DNA of 64,000 nucleotides. Source: Clostridia bacterium. Lineage in GTDB: Bacteria > Bacillota > Clostridia > Oscillospirales > Acutalibacteraceae. A model generated the notes under the pieces. The model saw only the letters and a list, made by a program, of their open reading frames with translations, made no database searches and was not told the origin of the DNA. Numbering within the stretch: position 1 is the first letter of the stretch; each line of letters begins with the position of its first letter. The position numbers and the translations under genes were made by a program. The stretch lies in the NCBI GenBank assembly GCA_017440965.1, contig JAFSGH010000009.1:1-64000 (forward strand), given 5' to 3'. Below are positions 27,383-36,439 of the stretch, piece by piece.

Positions 27383-28753
27383 TCAGTTTTTAAGTGAATG
27401 TATGGGAGCGGGAATTCGTCCGCCTCTTGATATGAATTTTTCGGGTGAATTGGGGTTAAGCTTAATTACGGGGGCATAGCCTAAAAGTCCGCCGAAGCTG
27501 ACATTGTCGCCCTCTTTTTTGCCGTAAGCGGGAATAACTCTTACTGCAGTGGTCTTTGTATTTGCAACGCCTATTGATATTTCGTCTGCAATGATACCTG
27601 ATATAACTGCCTCTGAGGTATCTCCGGGAATTGCTATCATATCAAGTCCTACGGAGCATACTGCGGTCATTGCCTCCAGCTTTTCAATGGAAAGAGAGCC
27701 GTTTGCAACAGCTGCAATCATTCCCTCGTCCTCTGAAACGGGAATAAATGCACCTGAAAGACCTCCGACATGGGAGGATGCCATAACACCGCCTTTTTTT
27801 ACCGCGTCGTTGAGCATGGCAAGGGCGGCTGTTGTGCCGTGAGCACCGCAACACTCAAGTCCCATATTTTCAAGAATTCTTGCAACAGAGTCTCCGATTG
27901 CAGGTGTGGGCGCCAAGGAAAGATCGACGATGCCAAAGGGCACACCGAGTCTTTCTGCGGCTTCAGAAGCTACCAGCTGACCGACTCTTGTTATCTTGAA
28001 TGCAGTCTTTTTTATGATATCGGCAAGAGTGGACAGATCACAGTCACCTGCTCTTGCAATTGCAGATGAAACAACTCCGGGGCCTGAAACGCCGACATTT
28101 ATTACACATTCAGGCTCACCGATGCCGTGGAATGCACCTGCCATAAAGGGGTTATCCTGAGGAACATTCGCAAACACAACAAGCTTTGCACATCCTATAG
28201 AATAATTATCTCTTGTAAGATAAGCAGTCTCCTTTATAGTTTTTCCCATAAGTCTGATAGCATCCATATTTATGCCGGCTTTTGTTGTGGCAACATTTAC
28301 CGATGAGCATACCTTTCCCGTTGTGCTGAGTGCCTCCGGAATAGCCGCTATAAGAGACTCACTGCTTTTTGTAAAGCCCTTGTCAACAAGTGCGGAAAAG
28401 CCTCCGATAAAGTTTATGCCTAAGGTGTCAGCCGCTTTATCAAGTGTTTTTGCAATTTTTACATATGTATCCGGGCCGTGAGCACCGCCTATTAGAGAGA
28501 CAGGCGTGACGGAAACACGCTTGTTTACGATCGGAATACCGTACTTTTTCTCTATCTCTTCTCCGGTCTTTACAAGATGCTCCGCTGATCTTGTTATCTT
28601 ATCGTAAATATTTGTGATAAGTCTGTTCTCATCTTCGCTTACGCAGTCAAAAAGTGATATACCCATAGTAATGGTTCTTATATCAAGATTTTCCTGCCGT
28701 ATCATATTTATAGTTTCAAGAATATCTGCAGTATTAATCATAATCTCAGCCAC
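27383..28753 (-). CDS. UPF0210 / DUF711 (PFL-like) family protein (456 aa)
   Basis: Full-length member of the UPF0210/DUF711 family, about 450 aa, structurally related to glycyl-radical-type alpha/beta barrels but without a known reaction. Recognisable parts are [12 protein letters not shown] near residue 25-36, [24 protein letters not shown] and the end [17 protein letters not shown]. It is almost always encoded next to an ACT protein of the UPF0237 type, as here with a 6-nt gap. That conserved pair suggests ligand sensing by the ACT partner, an inference. Confidence 0.9.
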   Translation of the reverse strand: MAEIMINTADILETINMIRQENLDIRTITMGISLFDCVSEDENRLITNIYDKITRSAEHLVKTGEEIEKKYGIPIVNKRVSVTPVSLIGGAHGPDTYVKIAKTLDKAADTLGINFIGGFSALVDKGFTKSSESLIAAIPEALSTTGKVCSSVNVATTKAGINMDAIRLMGKTIKETAYLTRDNYSIGCAKLVVFANVPQDNPFMAGAFHGIGEPECVINVGVSGPGVVSSAIARAGDCDLSTLADIIKKTAFKITRVGQLVASEAAERLGVPFGIVDLSLAPTPAIGDSVARILENMGLECCGAHGTTAALAMLNDAVKKGGVMASSHVGGLSGAFIPVSEDEGMIAAVANGSLSIEKLEAMTAVCSVGLDMIAIPGDTSEAVISGIIADEISIGVANTKTTAVRVIPAYGKKEGDNVSFGGLLGYAPVIKLNPNSPEKFISRGGRIPAPIHSLKN

Positions 28754-28759
28754 TCTCCG

Positions 28760-29029
28760 TTAAATGTGATGCATAGTGTTGAAAATATCCTCGTGCATTG
28801 TCTGTATCTGTAAAGCACGGCTTTTTCCGTAATCCGAAAGAAGATCAACAAACTCCGAAAACGGAATGTTAAGAGCATCAATATCTGCAAGCATTATCAT
28901 TGCAAAATACTCGTCTAAAACGCTCTGAGTTATATCAAGAATGTTAGCTCCCTTTTCTGCACATATGGAGCTGACTCCTGCTATGATTCCTACATTATCC
29001 TTACCTGTTACACTGATTATTGCCTTCAT
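28760..29029 (-). CDS. ACT domain protein, UPF0237 family (89 aa)
   Basis: Small cytoplasmic ACT domain: KAIISVTGKDNVGIIAGVS at the start and ANILDITQSVL after it are the usual UPF0237 motifs. ACT domains bind amino acids or similar ligands. The start at 29029 is set by AGGAGG 8 nt upstream; the longer in-frame extension to 29134 is Ile/Tyr-rich leader sequence with no ribosome site. First gene of the operon that continues through UPF0210, SCP2-like, GH106 and GH3. Confidence 0.9.
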   Translation of the reverse strand: MKAIISVTGKDNVGIIAGVSSICAEKGANILDITQSVLDEYFAMIMLADIDALNIPFSEFVDLLSDYGKSRALQIQTMHEDIFNTMHHI

Positions 29030-29059
29030 AGTTACAATCCTCCTATTATATATAATAAT

Positions 29060-29088
29060 ATAATACAATATTATTATACTTTTTTCAA
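29060..29088 (-). promoter_or_regulatory. Promoter of the ACT-UPF0210-SCP2-GH106-GH3 operon
   Basis: Minus strand TTGAAA, 17-nt spacer, TATTAT, about 30 nt before the ACT start codon. Confidence 0.65.
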
Positions 29089-29106
29089 TTGTAAAGATTA
29101 TTATTG

Positions 29107-29134
29107 TTGACTTTTTTAATAAAAAAAGTATCAT
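29107..29134 (+). promoter_or_regulatory. Probable folP promoter
   Basis: TTGACT, 16-nt spacer, TATCAT, leaving only about ten leader nucleotides before ATG 29152. It is divergent from the operon promoter at 29060-29088. Confidence 0.5.
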
Positions 29135-29151
29135 TAGAATCGGTGATAAAA

Positions 29152-29985
29152 ATGAGTATATTCAATGCAGGCAGATTTTCTCTTGCAGAAGATCAAAAAA
29201 CATATATTATGGGAATCCTTAATGTGACTCCCGATTCTTTTTCTGACGGCGGAAAATTCTTTTCTGTTAAGAATGCTTTAATGCAGACAGAAAAAATGAT
29301 AAATGACGGTGCTGATATAATTGATGTCGGTGCTGTTTCAACGAGACCCTTTTCCGATGCTGTTTCTCCTCAGGAGGAGTGGGGAAGACTTGAAAAGGTG
29401 CTTTTTGAGATCAGAAGAAATTTTTCCGTTCCCGTATCTGTGGATACATTCAGTCCTTATACGGCTATAAGGTGTCTTGATGCGGGCGTCGATATTATAA
29501 ATGATGTAAGCGGTGTTTTTTCGTCGGAAATGGCAGAAATAATAAAAAAATACGATTGCGGCTGGATAATGATGCACGGCGGTGTGGGACTCAGAAGAGC
29601 CGAGGAAGAGACCGTATATGAAAAGGGAATAATCAAAGATGTAAATGACTTTTTTTCAGATATGAAGGAAAAGGCCGTCTCCTTCGGCATATCCTCTGAG
29701 CGTCTGTGTTTTGATCCGGGCTTCGGTTTTTCCAAGAATACGGCTCAGAATACAGAGCTTCTTAAGAATTTTGATAAGCTTCAGACTGACGGCTGTGCAT
29801 TGCTGTGCGGTCTTTCAAGGAAAAGATTTATCGGTGAAATTACAGAAACTGCCGATGCATCAGACAGGGATGCGGGGACTCTTGCCGCGGATATTATTGC
29901 AAGCATAAAAGGAGCAGATATCGTAAGAGTTCATAATGTTGCTATACATAAAAAGGCTTTCAGTATATTTGATGAAGCCTTTTGA
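29152..29985 (+). CDS. folP: Dihydropteroate synthase
   Basis: Folate pathway enzyme joining dihydropterin pyrophosphate and p-aminobenzoate. MGILNVTPDSFSDGG (about residues 21-35) is the pterin/diphosphate-binding signature. SVDTFSPYTA, INDVSG, MMHGG, FDPGFGFSK and GLSRKRFIGE follow in the expected order, ending with VRVHNV. Length 277 aa is normal. ATG 29152 is preferred to an upstream in-frame start because the homologous protein begins here; the ribosome site (CGGTG) is weak. No other folate genes are adjacent. Confidence 0.95.
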   Translation: MSIFNAGRFSLAEDQKTYIMGILNVTPDSFSDGGKFFSVKNALMQTEKMINDGADIIDVGAVSTRPFSDAVSPQEEWGRLEKVLFEIRRNFSVPVSVDTFSPYTAIRCLDAGVDIINDVSGVFSSEMAEIIKKYDCGWIMMHGGVGLRRAEEETVYEKGIIKDVNDFFSDMKEKAVSFGISSERLCFDPGFGFSKNTAQNTELLKNFDKLQTDGCALLCGLSRKRFIGEITETADASDRDAGTLAADIIASIKGADIVRVHNVAIHKKAFSIFDEAF

Positions 29986-30167
29986 TCTGCTCCCGATTGC
30001 GGGATCAAGGTTGTAATAATCGGATTTTTTGTATGAAGCATTGTTGCTGTTTGCAAAGGGTGTCTCCGGAAGGCTTTATTATTTGATATTTTTTTGATAA
30101 AACTTAAATAATTACATTAGTATAATTTTATATAAAATAATTAGTACATAATAAATGCATAATAATG

Positions 30168-30205
30168 CTGTCTCTATCTTTTTTTGATATGGACAGTATT
30201 TTTTT
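30168..30205 (+). terminator. Probable folP terminator
   Basis: An 11-bp imperfect stem (ctgtctctatc / gatatggacag) is followed by tattttttt, 180 nt after the folP stop. Confidence 0.5.
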
Positions 30206-30208
30206 GTA

Positions 30209-30275
30209 TTATAGGAAATTTCTTCCAAAATGATCAAAGATTATATGTCCCTCCAAACGGAAAGTAAGCCTTCCT
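30209..30275 (+). repeat. Dispersed repeat with TATAGGAAATT head and ATATGTCCC core, copy 1
   Basis: The order tataggaaatttcttcc, a spacer, gattatatgtccc, then ccaaacggaaagtaa is shared with the minus strand of 58402-58469. It is a non-coding intergenic repeat. Confidence 0.6.
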
Positions 30276-30410
30276 CAGAGATAAGTTTTCCTGAAAAGGT
30301 CTTTGAAGGCGGACGGTAAAGCCGTTCTTTGTCGGACTTCTTTGCAGTGTCGGTTAGTGCTGTTATTATAATATTAAATATTATTATATATCATTATATA
30401 TGTTCACTGT

Positions 30411-30439
30411 ATTATATGTCTCTTCAAGCGGGAAGTTAG
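30411..30439 (+). repeat. Dispersed ATATGTC repeat, short diverged copy
   Basis: attatatgtctcttcaagcg followed by ggaagttag matches the core of the copy at 30239-30269 with several changes. Confidence 0.45.
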
Positions 30440-30593
30440 ATTTTTTTTGCGAGGGACTTTTTGAAAACGGTCGCTATATGAAATTTTATGACCTTTCGGG
30501 TAAGCTCGGTAAGGCTTTGTGTCAGCATACGGTGCTGATATAATCTCATCGCTTTTTTTGTGAAGCCACTTTTTTATCTGCCGTTTTGGTTGC

Positions 30594-30710
30594 TATATAA
30601 AAAAGCATTCTGCTTCAACCCCCCCCCGTCCCCCCAATCTTGGGGGGCGAAAAGGTGTTTTTTGTTATAAGCAAAATTGCTCACAACGCGAGCAATTTCC
30701 TATATAATAA
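30594..30710 (-). repeat. C-rich intergenic repeat, full copy 1
   Basis: Order: aaaaaagcattctgcttcaa, long C-run, ccccaatcttgggg palindrome, cgaaaaggtgttttttgtta, a second hairpin attgctc / gagcaat, tttcctatataataa. Nearly the same sequence is at 34407-34515. Confidence 0.8.
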
Positions 30711-30818
30711 GAAAAAATCTTACGATTTGTCAACCCACTACCCCCAATCTTGGGGGCTGTAGGTGTTTCTTGTTATAAGCAAAATTGCTCACATTGCGAG
30801 CAATTTCCTATATAATAA
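30711..30818 (-). repeat. C-rich intergenic repeat, tandem variant copy
   Basis: Shares the cccccaatcttggggg palindrome, the gcaaaattgctcac / gcgagcaat hairpin and the atataataa end with the copy just before it. Its first part (gaaaaaatcttacgatttgt) instead matches 190-236. Confidence 0.75.
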
Positions 30819-30876
30819 AAGTCATAAGCCTCTGCGTTAAAAACGCAGAGGCTTTAAGAGAGGTTTTATTTATGCA

Positions 30877-33800
30877 TTATTTGCCGGAGAAGAAGTTTGC
30901 GATCTGACGGAAGAAGTAAACGATTGAGCAGTAGATACCCTTATACTTAAAGATACCGCTGTTGTATCTGTGAACCATTCCGCAACGCTCGCATTCGGGA
31001 AGCTCAAGACCTACATCCTCAGGATCAGCTGTGATGTGGTTACCGCAATCGGAGCAATCACCGTTTGCTTCTGTACCTTCAACTACCCAATTTTCCACAT
31101 TGTGTCCCTTTGCGGGGATCTCTTCTGTGTAAGAATCATCACAGTTGATGCACTTGAATGTCTTTTCACCAACTGTATCGCAGCCTGCTTCTACTGTAAC
31201 TGTTCCGTTATCATAGATGTGTGCTGCCTTTGCTGTTTCATCATCCTGATATGAGTCGCCGCAATCTACACAAGTATATTCTGTGTAACCCTTAACAGTA
31301 CATGTTGCGGGAATTACAACTGCTTCGTAGTTGTGCTCTGTTGTCTTGCCGTAAGCTTCGCCGCAGGTTTCGCAGATAGCCTGTGCATTACATGTTGCTG
31401 TGCCGCCTGTATGACCTGTTGCTGCTTCGCCCTTTACAACATAGTTGTGAGCATCATCATAAATACAGATATACTCTGTGTAGCCGTCTTCTGTGCAGGT
31501 AGCTGCAACTTCATTTACCTGCCAGCCGCCGTGATTGAGAGCGGGGATAACCACGCTGTCCTTAACCTCGTGACAGTATCTGCACTTTGCACCTGCTGTG
31601 AAGCCGTCCTTTGTACAGGTTGCTGCCTGAGCTGTGAAATCTGCCCAGTCGTGTCCGAGAGCAGGAATTACTTCCTGAGGAATCTCGTAATCGCAGTTGA
31701 CACACTTTGAACCCTTTGTAAGACCTGTCTCTTCACAAGTGGGAGCTACAGCCTTAAGAGTCTCAAGCACGTGACCGTTTGCAAGGATGGTGCTCTGTGC
31801 AACAATAACTGCACCGCACTGCTCGCATTCTTCACCGTCTGTGCGTCCGTTTGTAAGGCAGTCTTCGGGTTCCCAGCCTTTAACGGTTATTATTTTATGC
31901 TCACCTGTGGGAGCTGTTTCATTTCTTGTTTCCTTGTGGTTTTCGTTGTTCTGGCAAACCCAGATCTCATAACCGCCCTTGTTACATGTTGCTGTAACCG
32001 CTTCTGTAAGAACATAATCATGTCCGAGTGCATCAATTGTTTCTCTTTCCTGAAGAACATCAAGACAAACAAAGCAAGTTATATAGTCTGTAGATCCGTC
32101 TGTTGTACATGTAGCAGGTGTACCGGGATCAACAACCTTTTTATGCTCGGGAGCGGGAACTGATACAGTTTTGCTGTAGCCGCAATCACAAGCCCATAAT
32201 TCTTCACCGTCTGCGCCTTCACCCTTACAGGTAGCTTCCTTGGTGGTAGTTACGGTATATTCGTGAGCGATGGTATTAAATGTAGCTGTAACTGTAAGAT
32301 CTGTCTTTACAACTGAGAAGTCAGTGTCCCAGCCTGCGAATTCATAGTGGGAATCCTCATCGTAATCCTTAGCGGGAGTACCTGCGGGTGCGGTTGCGGG
32401 ATCACCGTAGGGAACCTTATCCTGTACTTCAATTACATCACCGTTTCCGTCTACGAATGTAACAGAAAGGTAAGGCATTCTGTGTGCAGCATAAATGGTC
32501 TTATCCTCTGTAATTGTGATCTTGTCGCCTGCAGCATACTTTATTTCAGCACCGTCTTCTGCTGTATCTGCCCAACCGAGGAATTGACCGCCCTCACGAA
32601 CGGGAGTTTCACTTGTAACTGTAAATTCGTGAGCTGTCTTTGTAAGCTCTGTATTAGCATTGATATACTGAGTCTGAGTTTCTGCGGGGATCTCGGGCTG
32701 TCCCTTATTTGCATCCTGTGTGAATGTGATGGGAGTAGAGTAAACAGCGTATACATTTATATTGGGATTTGTTTCGTAAATTGTATAAACGCCTGTCTTA
32801 TTGATAGTATTTTCTGCAGCCTGAGTGTCCTCTCTCCAACCGAGGAATGTATAGGTCTTACCGTTGATCGTTACATTCTTTGCACCGGGAAGAGGAGTAG
32901 CAGCTGCTGTTGCAGCGTTCATAGCGTAGACATTCTTTGTGTCAACCTTGATAGTGCCGTCGGCAATAAGATAATGGAAGTTAGCAGTAAGCTGCTTTCC
33001 GAACAGTGCGTAGTAGGTTTCATTGAAGCCTACTGTAACTGAGCCTTCAACACCCTTTGTTGCAAGAGAGCTCTTTGCCCAGCCTGCGAAGTTTGCGCCT
33101 GTCTTAGTAGCTGTGTACTTGGAAAGATCAACAGTTGCAGTCTTGTTTCTGCCGACTAAAACTTCAATTGTCTGATCGGGAGAACCGCCGTTTGCTGAAG
33201 CGTTAAGATAGAGATTTGTCTTAAGATTGTTTGCTGCGTTGTTTATTGAATTAACAGCACTGTTGATAGTTGCCTGAGAATATGAAGCATAGCCGTTGTT
33301 GCTGTCAAATGCATCCATAATTGCTTTAGCCTGGTTTCTTGCGGAAGAAAGTGCAGCAGCTGAAGCGGGTGTATAACCTGAAGCTCCGTCAAAGGCTGCA
33401 GTATTGTTGTAAGCCTGACGAAGTGACTGGGTGTTTACGGTTGTAACGTTTGAATCTCTCTTATAAAGAAGGTAAAGATAGTCAGAATCGCTAACACCCT
33501 TGTTAAGGTCCAAGATATTACCGTTGTCCTGGAATGTTACTGTGGATACCCATCCGGAGACAGAATTTGCTCCGTTTGAAATCATAGCATCTGTAACGGG
33601 AGGACCGAAAGCAGGATCCTTGGTGATATAGATCTTGATGTCGTCACCGCCGGCACCTCTGTTCGTATCAACAATACCGTCACTGTGAAGCTGAGGAACC
33701 CATGCATGATAACCTGAATTTATAGGATACCAATATACGCCGCTCTGATACCAGTTTGCAGGAACGGAGCCATTATGGTCGAGTCTAAAACCTCTTACAG

Positions 33801-34119
33801 CTTCATTGGGATTTGTTGTCCATGTCCAACCCATATAAACATAATAATCGCCACCGGTACCTTTTGTAAGGTCATAATCAAGTAACTTACCGTTTGATGT
33901 ACCGCCTACAGCATTGATGACATTTGCTTTACATTCTGACTGCGATTTGTAATAGCAAATAACAACATCCTTGATGTACTTCTGGCCTGCGGGATAATAG
34001 TACTCCGTTGTAGCCGCATCAGCGTTAAGCGTCATCGGAGCAAGGGGAATAATCGTCAGCATCATCAACAGTGATAAAACTACTGACAAAACTTTTGATG
34101 GAAGTCTTTTTTTCTGCAT
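30877..34119 (-). CDS. Secreted surface protein with InlB-type and Cys-x2-Cys repeats (1080 aa)
   Basis: A signal peptide spans about residues 1-36 (KVLSVVLSLLMMLTIIPLAP). The N-terminal 240 residues are unlike any family I recognise. A FIVAR-like helical stretch (ARNQAKAIMDAF) follows, then four InlB/Listeria-Bacteroides type repeats (FAGWAKSS, FLGWREDT, FLGWADTA, FAGWDTDF), then about eight Cys-x2-Cys repeats (TCTKDGFTAGAKCRYC type) like those of the giant protein at 1253-9271. The C-terminus is CERCGMVHR followed by the aromatic helix IVYFFRQIANFFSGK. No LPXTG. Start 34119 is chosen because GAGAGG lies 9 nt upstream; a further ATG at 34128 has no room for a ribosome site. Likely adhesin or stalk protein. 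Confidence 0.8.
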   Translation of the reverse strand: MQKKRLPSKVLSVVLSLLMMLTIIPLAPMTLNADAATTEYYYPAGQKYIKDVVICYYKSQSECKANVINAVGGTSNGKLLDYDLTKGTGGDYYVYMGWTWTTNPNEAVRGFRLDHNGSVPANWYQSGVYWYPINSGYHAWVPQLHSDGIVDTNRGAGGDDIKIYITKDPAFGPPVTDAMISNGANSVSGWVSTVTFQDNGNILDLNKGVSDSDYLYLLYKRDSNVTTVNTQSLRQAYNNTAAFDGASGYTPASAAALSSARNQAKAIMDAFDSNNGYASYSQATINSAVNSINNAANNLKTNLYLNASANGGSPDQTIEVLVGRNKTATVDLSKYTATKTGANFAGWAKSSLATKGVEGSVTVGFNETYYALFGKQLTANFHYLIADGTIKVDTKNVYAMNAATAAATPLPGAKNVTINGKTYTFLGWREDTQAAENTINKTGVYTIYETNPNINVYAVYSTPITFTQDANKGQPEIPAETQTQYINANTELTKTAHEFTVTSETPVREGGQFLGWADTAEDGAEIKYAAGDKITITEDKTIYAAHRMPYLSVTFVDGNGDVIEVQDKVPYGDPATAPAGTPAKDYDEDSHYEFAGWDTDFSVVKTDLTVTATFNTIAHEYTVTTTKEATCKGEGADGEELWACDCGYSKTVSVPAPEHKKVVDPGTPATCTTDGSTDYITCFVCLDVLQERETIDALGHDYVLTEAVTATCNKGGYEIWVCQNNENHKETRNETAPTGEHKIITVKGWEPEDCLTNGRTDGEECEQCGAVIVAQSTILANGHVLETLKAVAPTCEETGLTKGSKCVNCDYEIPQEVIPALGHDWADFTAQAATCTKDGFTAGAKCRYCHEVKDSVVIPALNHGGWQVNEVAATCTEDGYTEYICIYDDAHNYVVKGEAATGHTGGTATCNAQAICETCGEAYGKTTEHNYEAVVIPATCTVKGYTEYTCVDCGDSYQDDETAKAAHIYDNGTVTVEAGCDTVGEKTFKCINCDDSYTEEIPAKGHNVENWVVEGTEANGDCSDCGNHITADPEDVGLELPECERCGMVHRYNSGIFKYKGIYCSIVYFFRQIANFFSGK

Positions 34120-34162
34120 AGTATTCATCCTCTCGAAAAATTGGTTAAATAAACCTGAAATT

Positions 34163-34191
34163 ATTATAATAAAAAATAATAAATAGTTCAA
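34163..34191 (-). promoter_or_regulatory. Promoter of the 1080-aa surface protein gene
   Basis: Minus strand TTGAAC, 17-nt spacer, TATAAT, about 45 nt before the start codon. Confidence 0.7.
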
Positions 34192-34406
34192 TTATGATTT
34201 CACACAAGTTAACGAAGGTCTATTTGGCTAAAACATACAAAATGTTACTAATATGTGAACTGAGTGTTGAGTTTGTTTGTTGGTTGATATAAAAGTTTTT
34301 GTTGAGAATAAAAATCTATTTCGGATAGTACATCACTGAAAAAAAATATTGTTTTCCATAAGTTGGATAAATAAAATTTCTTTTGCTGCTGAAAGTATGT
34401 TTCATA

Positions 34407-34515
34407 AATAAAAAAGCATTCTGCTTCAACCCCCCGTCCCCCAATCTTGGGGGCGAAAAGGTGTTTTTTGTTATAAGCAAAATTGCTCACATTGCGAGCA
34501 ATTTCCTATATAATA
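34407..34515 (-). repeat. C-rich intergenic repeat, full copy 2
   Basis: About 95 percent like 30594-30710 but with a shorter C-run. It lies between the B12 operon terminator and the surface protein promoter; nothing else is supported in 34192-34511. Confidence 0.8.
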
Positions 34516-34550
34516 AAAAATAACGGTCTCCTGCGAAAAACAGAAGACCG
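34512..34550 (-). terminator. Terminator of the B12/ECF operon
   Basis: Minus-strand stem cggtcttctg / caggagaccg followed by a T-rich tract, 18 nt after the stop of the last operon gene. Confidence 0.8.
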
Positions 34551-34567
34551 CCACGGTATGTCTTAGA

Positions 34568-35368
34568 TCATGTAAAAAGTGTTTTAAAGAAATTTACGAT
34601 CATATTGAAGAAATCGGTTATTGCATCAATGATCTTTTCAAAAATACTTCTCTCGTCGGGAATCTCAATGCAATAGTCGGGAGCAAGTCTTAATACAGCG
34701 GGAAGACCGTTTGACGCAGTCTTTTCGATCTGAACGCTGTGCTCTCCGTAAGTGAGATGCTCCTGAGGAATAACAGCAACACCGTTTTCATCGCCCTTTA
34801 CATAGATGATTGCGCCGTCACTGAGTCCCCATGAGAGAGTGTAGTCTGCTACGGGACATTCCTTTGTCACGGAATTCCAGTTTTCATCATAGACCGTATC
34901 TAAGCTTGAAACCGTGATTGTGCCTGTTTCAGCATCAAAGCTTATGATGGGGTACTGCATGCCGGTATTATAGGGATCGCCGTAATAGATAACAATGCTT
35001 TCACCGTTCTTTACAGTATATGCATCAACACCTACTGTGGGAGATACACCGTCTGCCATAAAGAGCCATCCGTCCCATTTAAGTGCCGTATAGCTGCCTG
35101 CGGTAATACCGTTGATGGCAGTAATATATGCTCCGTACTGTCCCATTGAGGAGGTGACGCAAAGAGAGTCATCCGTTTCGTCTGCCTTGAGCAGAACATC
35201 GTAAACGGTCTCCCCCTCGTTAACGCTTACATCGCCGTAAAAGAGACATTCCTCAATGCCTTCAATACGAAGAGAAACGGTAACATCCTCTGATGCATAT
35301 GCTGTAAGCATAAGCATACTGAGTGTAAGCACTGCAACAATTGCCGTGCTCAGAATTTTTCTGATCAT
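34568..35368 (-). CDS. Secreted DUF4430 (transcobalamin C-terminal-like) protein (266 aa)
   Basis: A signal peptide (residues 1-20, ending YAS) precedes a DUF4430 domain at about 22-120. Its typical features are VNEGETVYDVLLKA, a Tyr/Gly pair before the INGI turn, KWDGWLFMADGV and NGESIVIYYGDP. DUF4430 is the same fold as the C-terminal domain of eukaryotic transcobalamin/intrinsic factor. A second beta domain follows and the protein ends in an aromatic amphipathic helix (IIDAITDFFNMIVNFFKTLF) that could hold it to the membrane or wall. Start 35368 has AAAGGA 9 nt upstream; the earlier ATG at 35386 lacks one. Last gene of the cobalamin-riboswitch operon. Corrinoid binding is an inference from fold and context. 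Confidence 0.8.
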   Translation of the reverse strand: MIRKILSTAIVAVLTLSMLMLTAYASEDVTVSLRIEGIEECLFYGDVSVNEGETVYDVLLKADETDDSLCVTSSMGQYGAYITAINGITAGSYTALKWDGWLFMADGVSPTVGVDAYTVKNGESIVIYYGDPYNTGMQYPIISFDAETGTITVSSLDTVYDENWNSVTKECPVADYTLSWGLSDGAIIYVKGDENGVAVIPQEHLTYGEHSVQIEKTASNGLPAVLRLAPDYCIEIPDERSIFEKIIDAITDFFNMIVNFFKTLFT

Positions 35369-35440
35369 AGTTTTTTGTCCTTTCATAGTTTTTTATGTAA
35401 TACAAAAAATTACCGTGCACTGTAATTTTCTGCAATTACC

Positions 35441-36433
35441 TCAGAATGAATTTCCGATATCTTCTCCCATGTCACAGGTGAAAAGCACGGCAATGCTGTC
35501 GTTTTCGGACACCTTATATGAGCTTATACCTTTATTGGGAAAAACACCGTTCACGGAATACATCCAGCCTGATAAGGCTCCCGCGTCCTTTTCATAGAGC
35601 TGATGTATTCCTTCTATATAATAATTTCCGAAGGCGGGGGTATAGGTGTATTCAAACTGAATTGCGCCTGCGGTACAGTATTTACAGCAGTCTGAACAGA
35701 CATTTTCTTTGCAGGCGCGTTTTATAATATCGAATACTGTGTCATTTTCCTCAATGATAACCTTTGTATTTTTGAGTATCACACCGTTTGCAGGTACAAA
35801 GCCTTTTTTTGCATCGGTAAGGCTGTCAGTGTTATTAAGAAGCGTCCGACAGGATATTGTGAGTGTGCAGAAGCTTTTTTTTGCTGCATCCTGCTCTTTT
35901 GTTGCAGAAGCTTCCTCCTTCGATGACTCATCCGCAGCGTCTGTTGTGCGGATCTCTGTTGTTTCTTCCTGTTGAAGGAAGGCTGCTGTTGATTCTTCAC
36001 ACTGAGCAGAGGTCAATTCCTCTTTGTGAGCAGAGGTTGATTTTTCGATGAAGGTGTTGTCTGCTTCGGTTGAAGGACCTGTTTCGGTAAAATCGGTATT
36101 GTCGGGCAAGCCTTCTTCTTCGGTAGGGCTCGGAGCGGTCGAGCCGGTTATAACAGGTTTTTCCGAGGAGATCTTTTCCTCAGACGGAAATTCTGTACCT
36201 TCATTTGCCGTCTTTTCTGCTTCAGTGCTTTTGGATTCCTGTGCTGTCGTTTCCTCTGCGGCTTCGCTTACCTGCGTTTCTTCTGCGGCTACCGTAAGCG
36301 CCGGTTCATCCGAAATGCACTCTTCAACGCTGCTTTTTTCTTCCTTAGCAGGCTCATTTACGGTATTTTGGGTACAACTGATAAGACCGAGCAGGATAAT
36401 AATGCTCAGAAAAGCTGAAAGATATTTTTTCAT
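35441..36433 (-). CDS. DUF4430 lipoprotein with Ser/Thr/Glu-rich linker (330 aa)
   Basis: The leader ends in lipobox LISC, lipid Cys at about residue 20. Residues 25-190 are a low-complexity Glu/Ser/Thr/Ala linker that would extend from the membrane through the wall. Residues about 195-325 form a DUF4430 domain (ENDTVFDIIKRAC, NYYIEGIHQLYEKDAGAL, GWMYSVNGVFPNKG). A Cys cluster CKENVCSDCCKYC sits in its middle, not a usual part of the domain. The gene starts 6 nt after the ECF S-component stop. Probably captures the ligand outside the cell and passes it to the transporter, like a binding lipoprotein; inferred. Confidence 0.82.
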   Translation of the reverse strand: MKKYLSAFLSIIILLGLISCTQNTVNEPAKEEKSSVEECISDEPALTVAAEETQVSEAAEETTAQESKSTEAEKTANEGTEFPSEEKISSEKPVITGSTAPSPTEEEGLPDNTDFTETGPSTEADNTFIEKSTSAHKEELTSAQCEESTAAFLQQEETTEIRTTDAADESSKEEASATKEQDAAKKSFCTLTISCRTLLNNTDSLTDAKKGFVPANGVILKNTKVIIEENDTVFDIIKRACKENVCSDCCKYCTAGAIQFEYTYTPAFGNYYIEGIHQLYEKDAGALSGWMYSVNGVFPNKGISSYKVSENDSIAVLFTCDMGEDIGNSF

Positions 36434-36439
36434 AGTGAT

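Larger units (their letters stand above)
29986..30593. other. Gene-free region downstream of folP
   Basis: AT-rich, with no open frame I can support. It holds a probable folP terminator (30168-30205) and two copies of a short dispersed repeat (30209-30275 and 30411-30439). Confidence 0.6.

Noticed and set aside
29030..29134. Longer ACT protein with an Ile/Tyr-rich leader
   Set aside because: The extension covers the promoter and the AGGAGG site of the true start.
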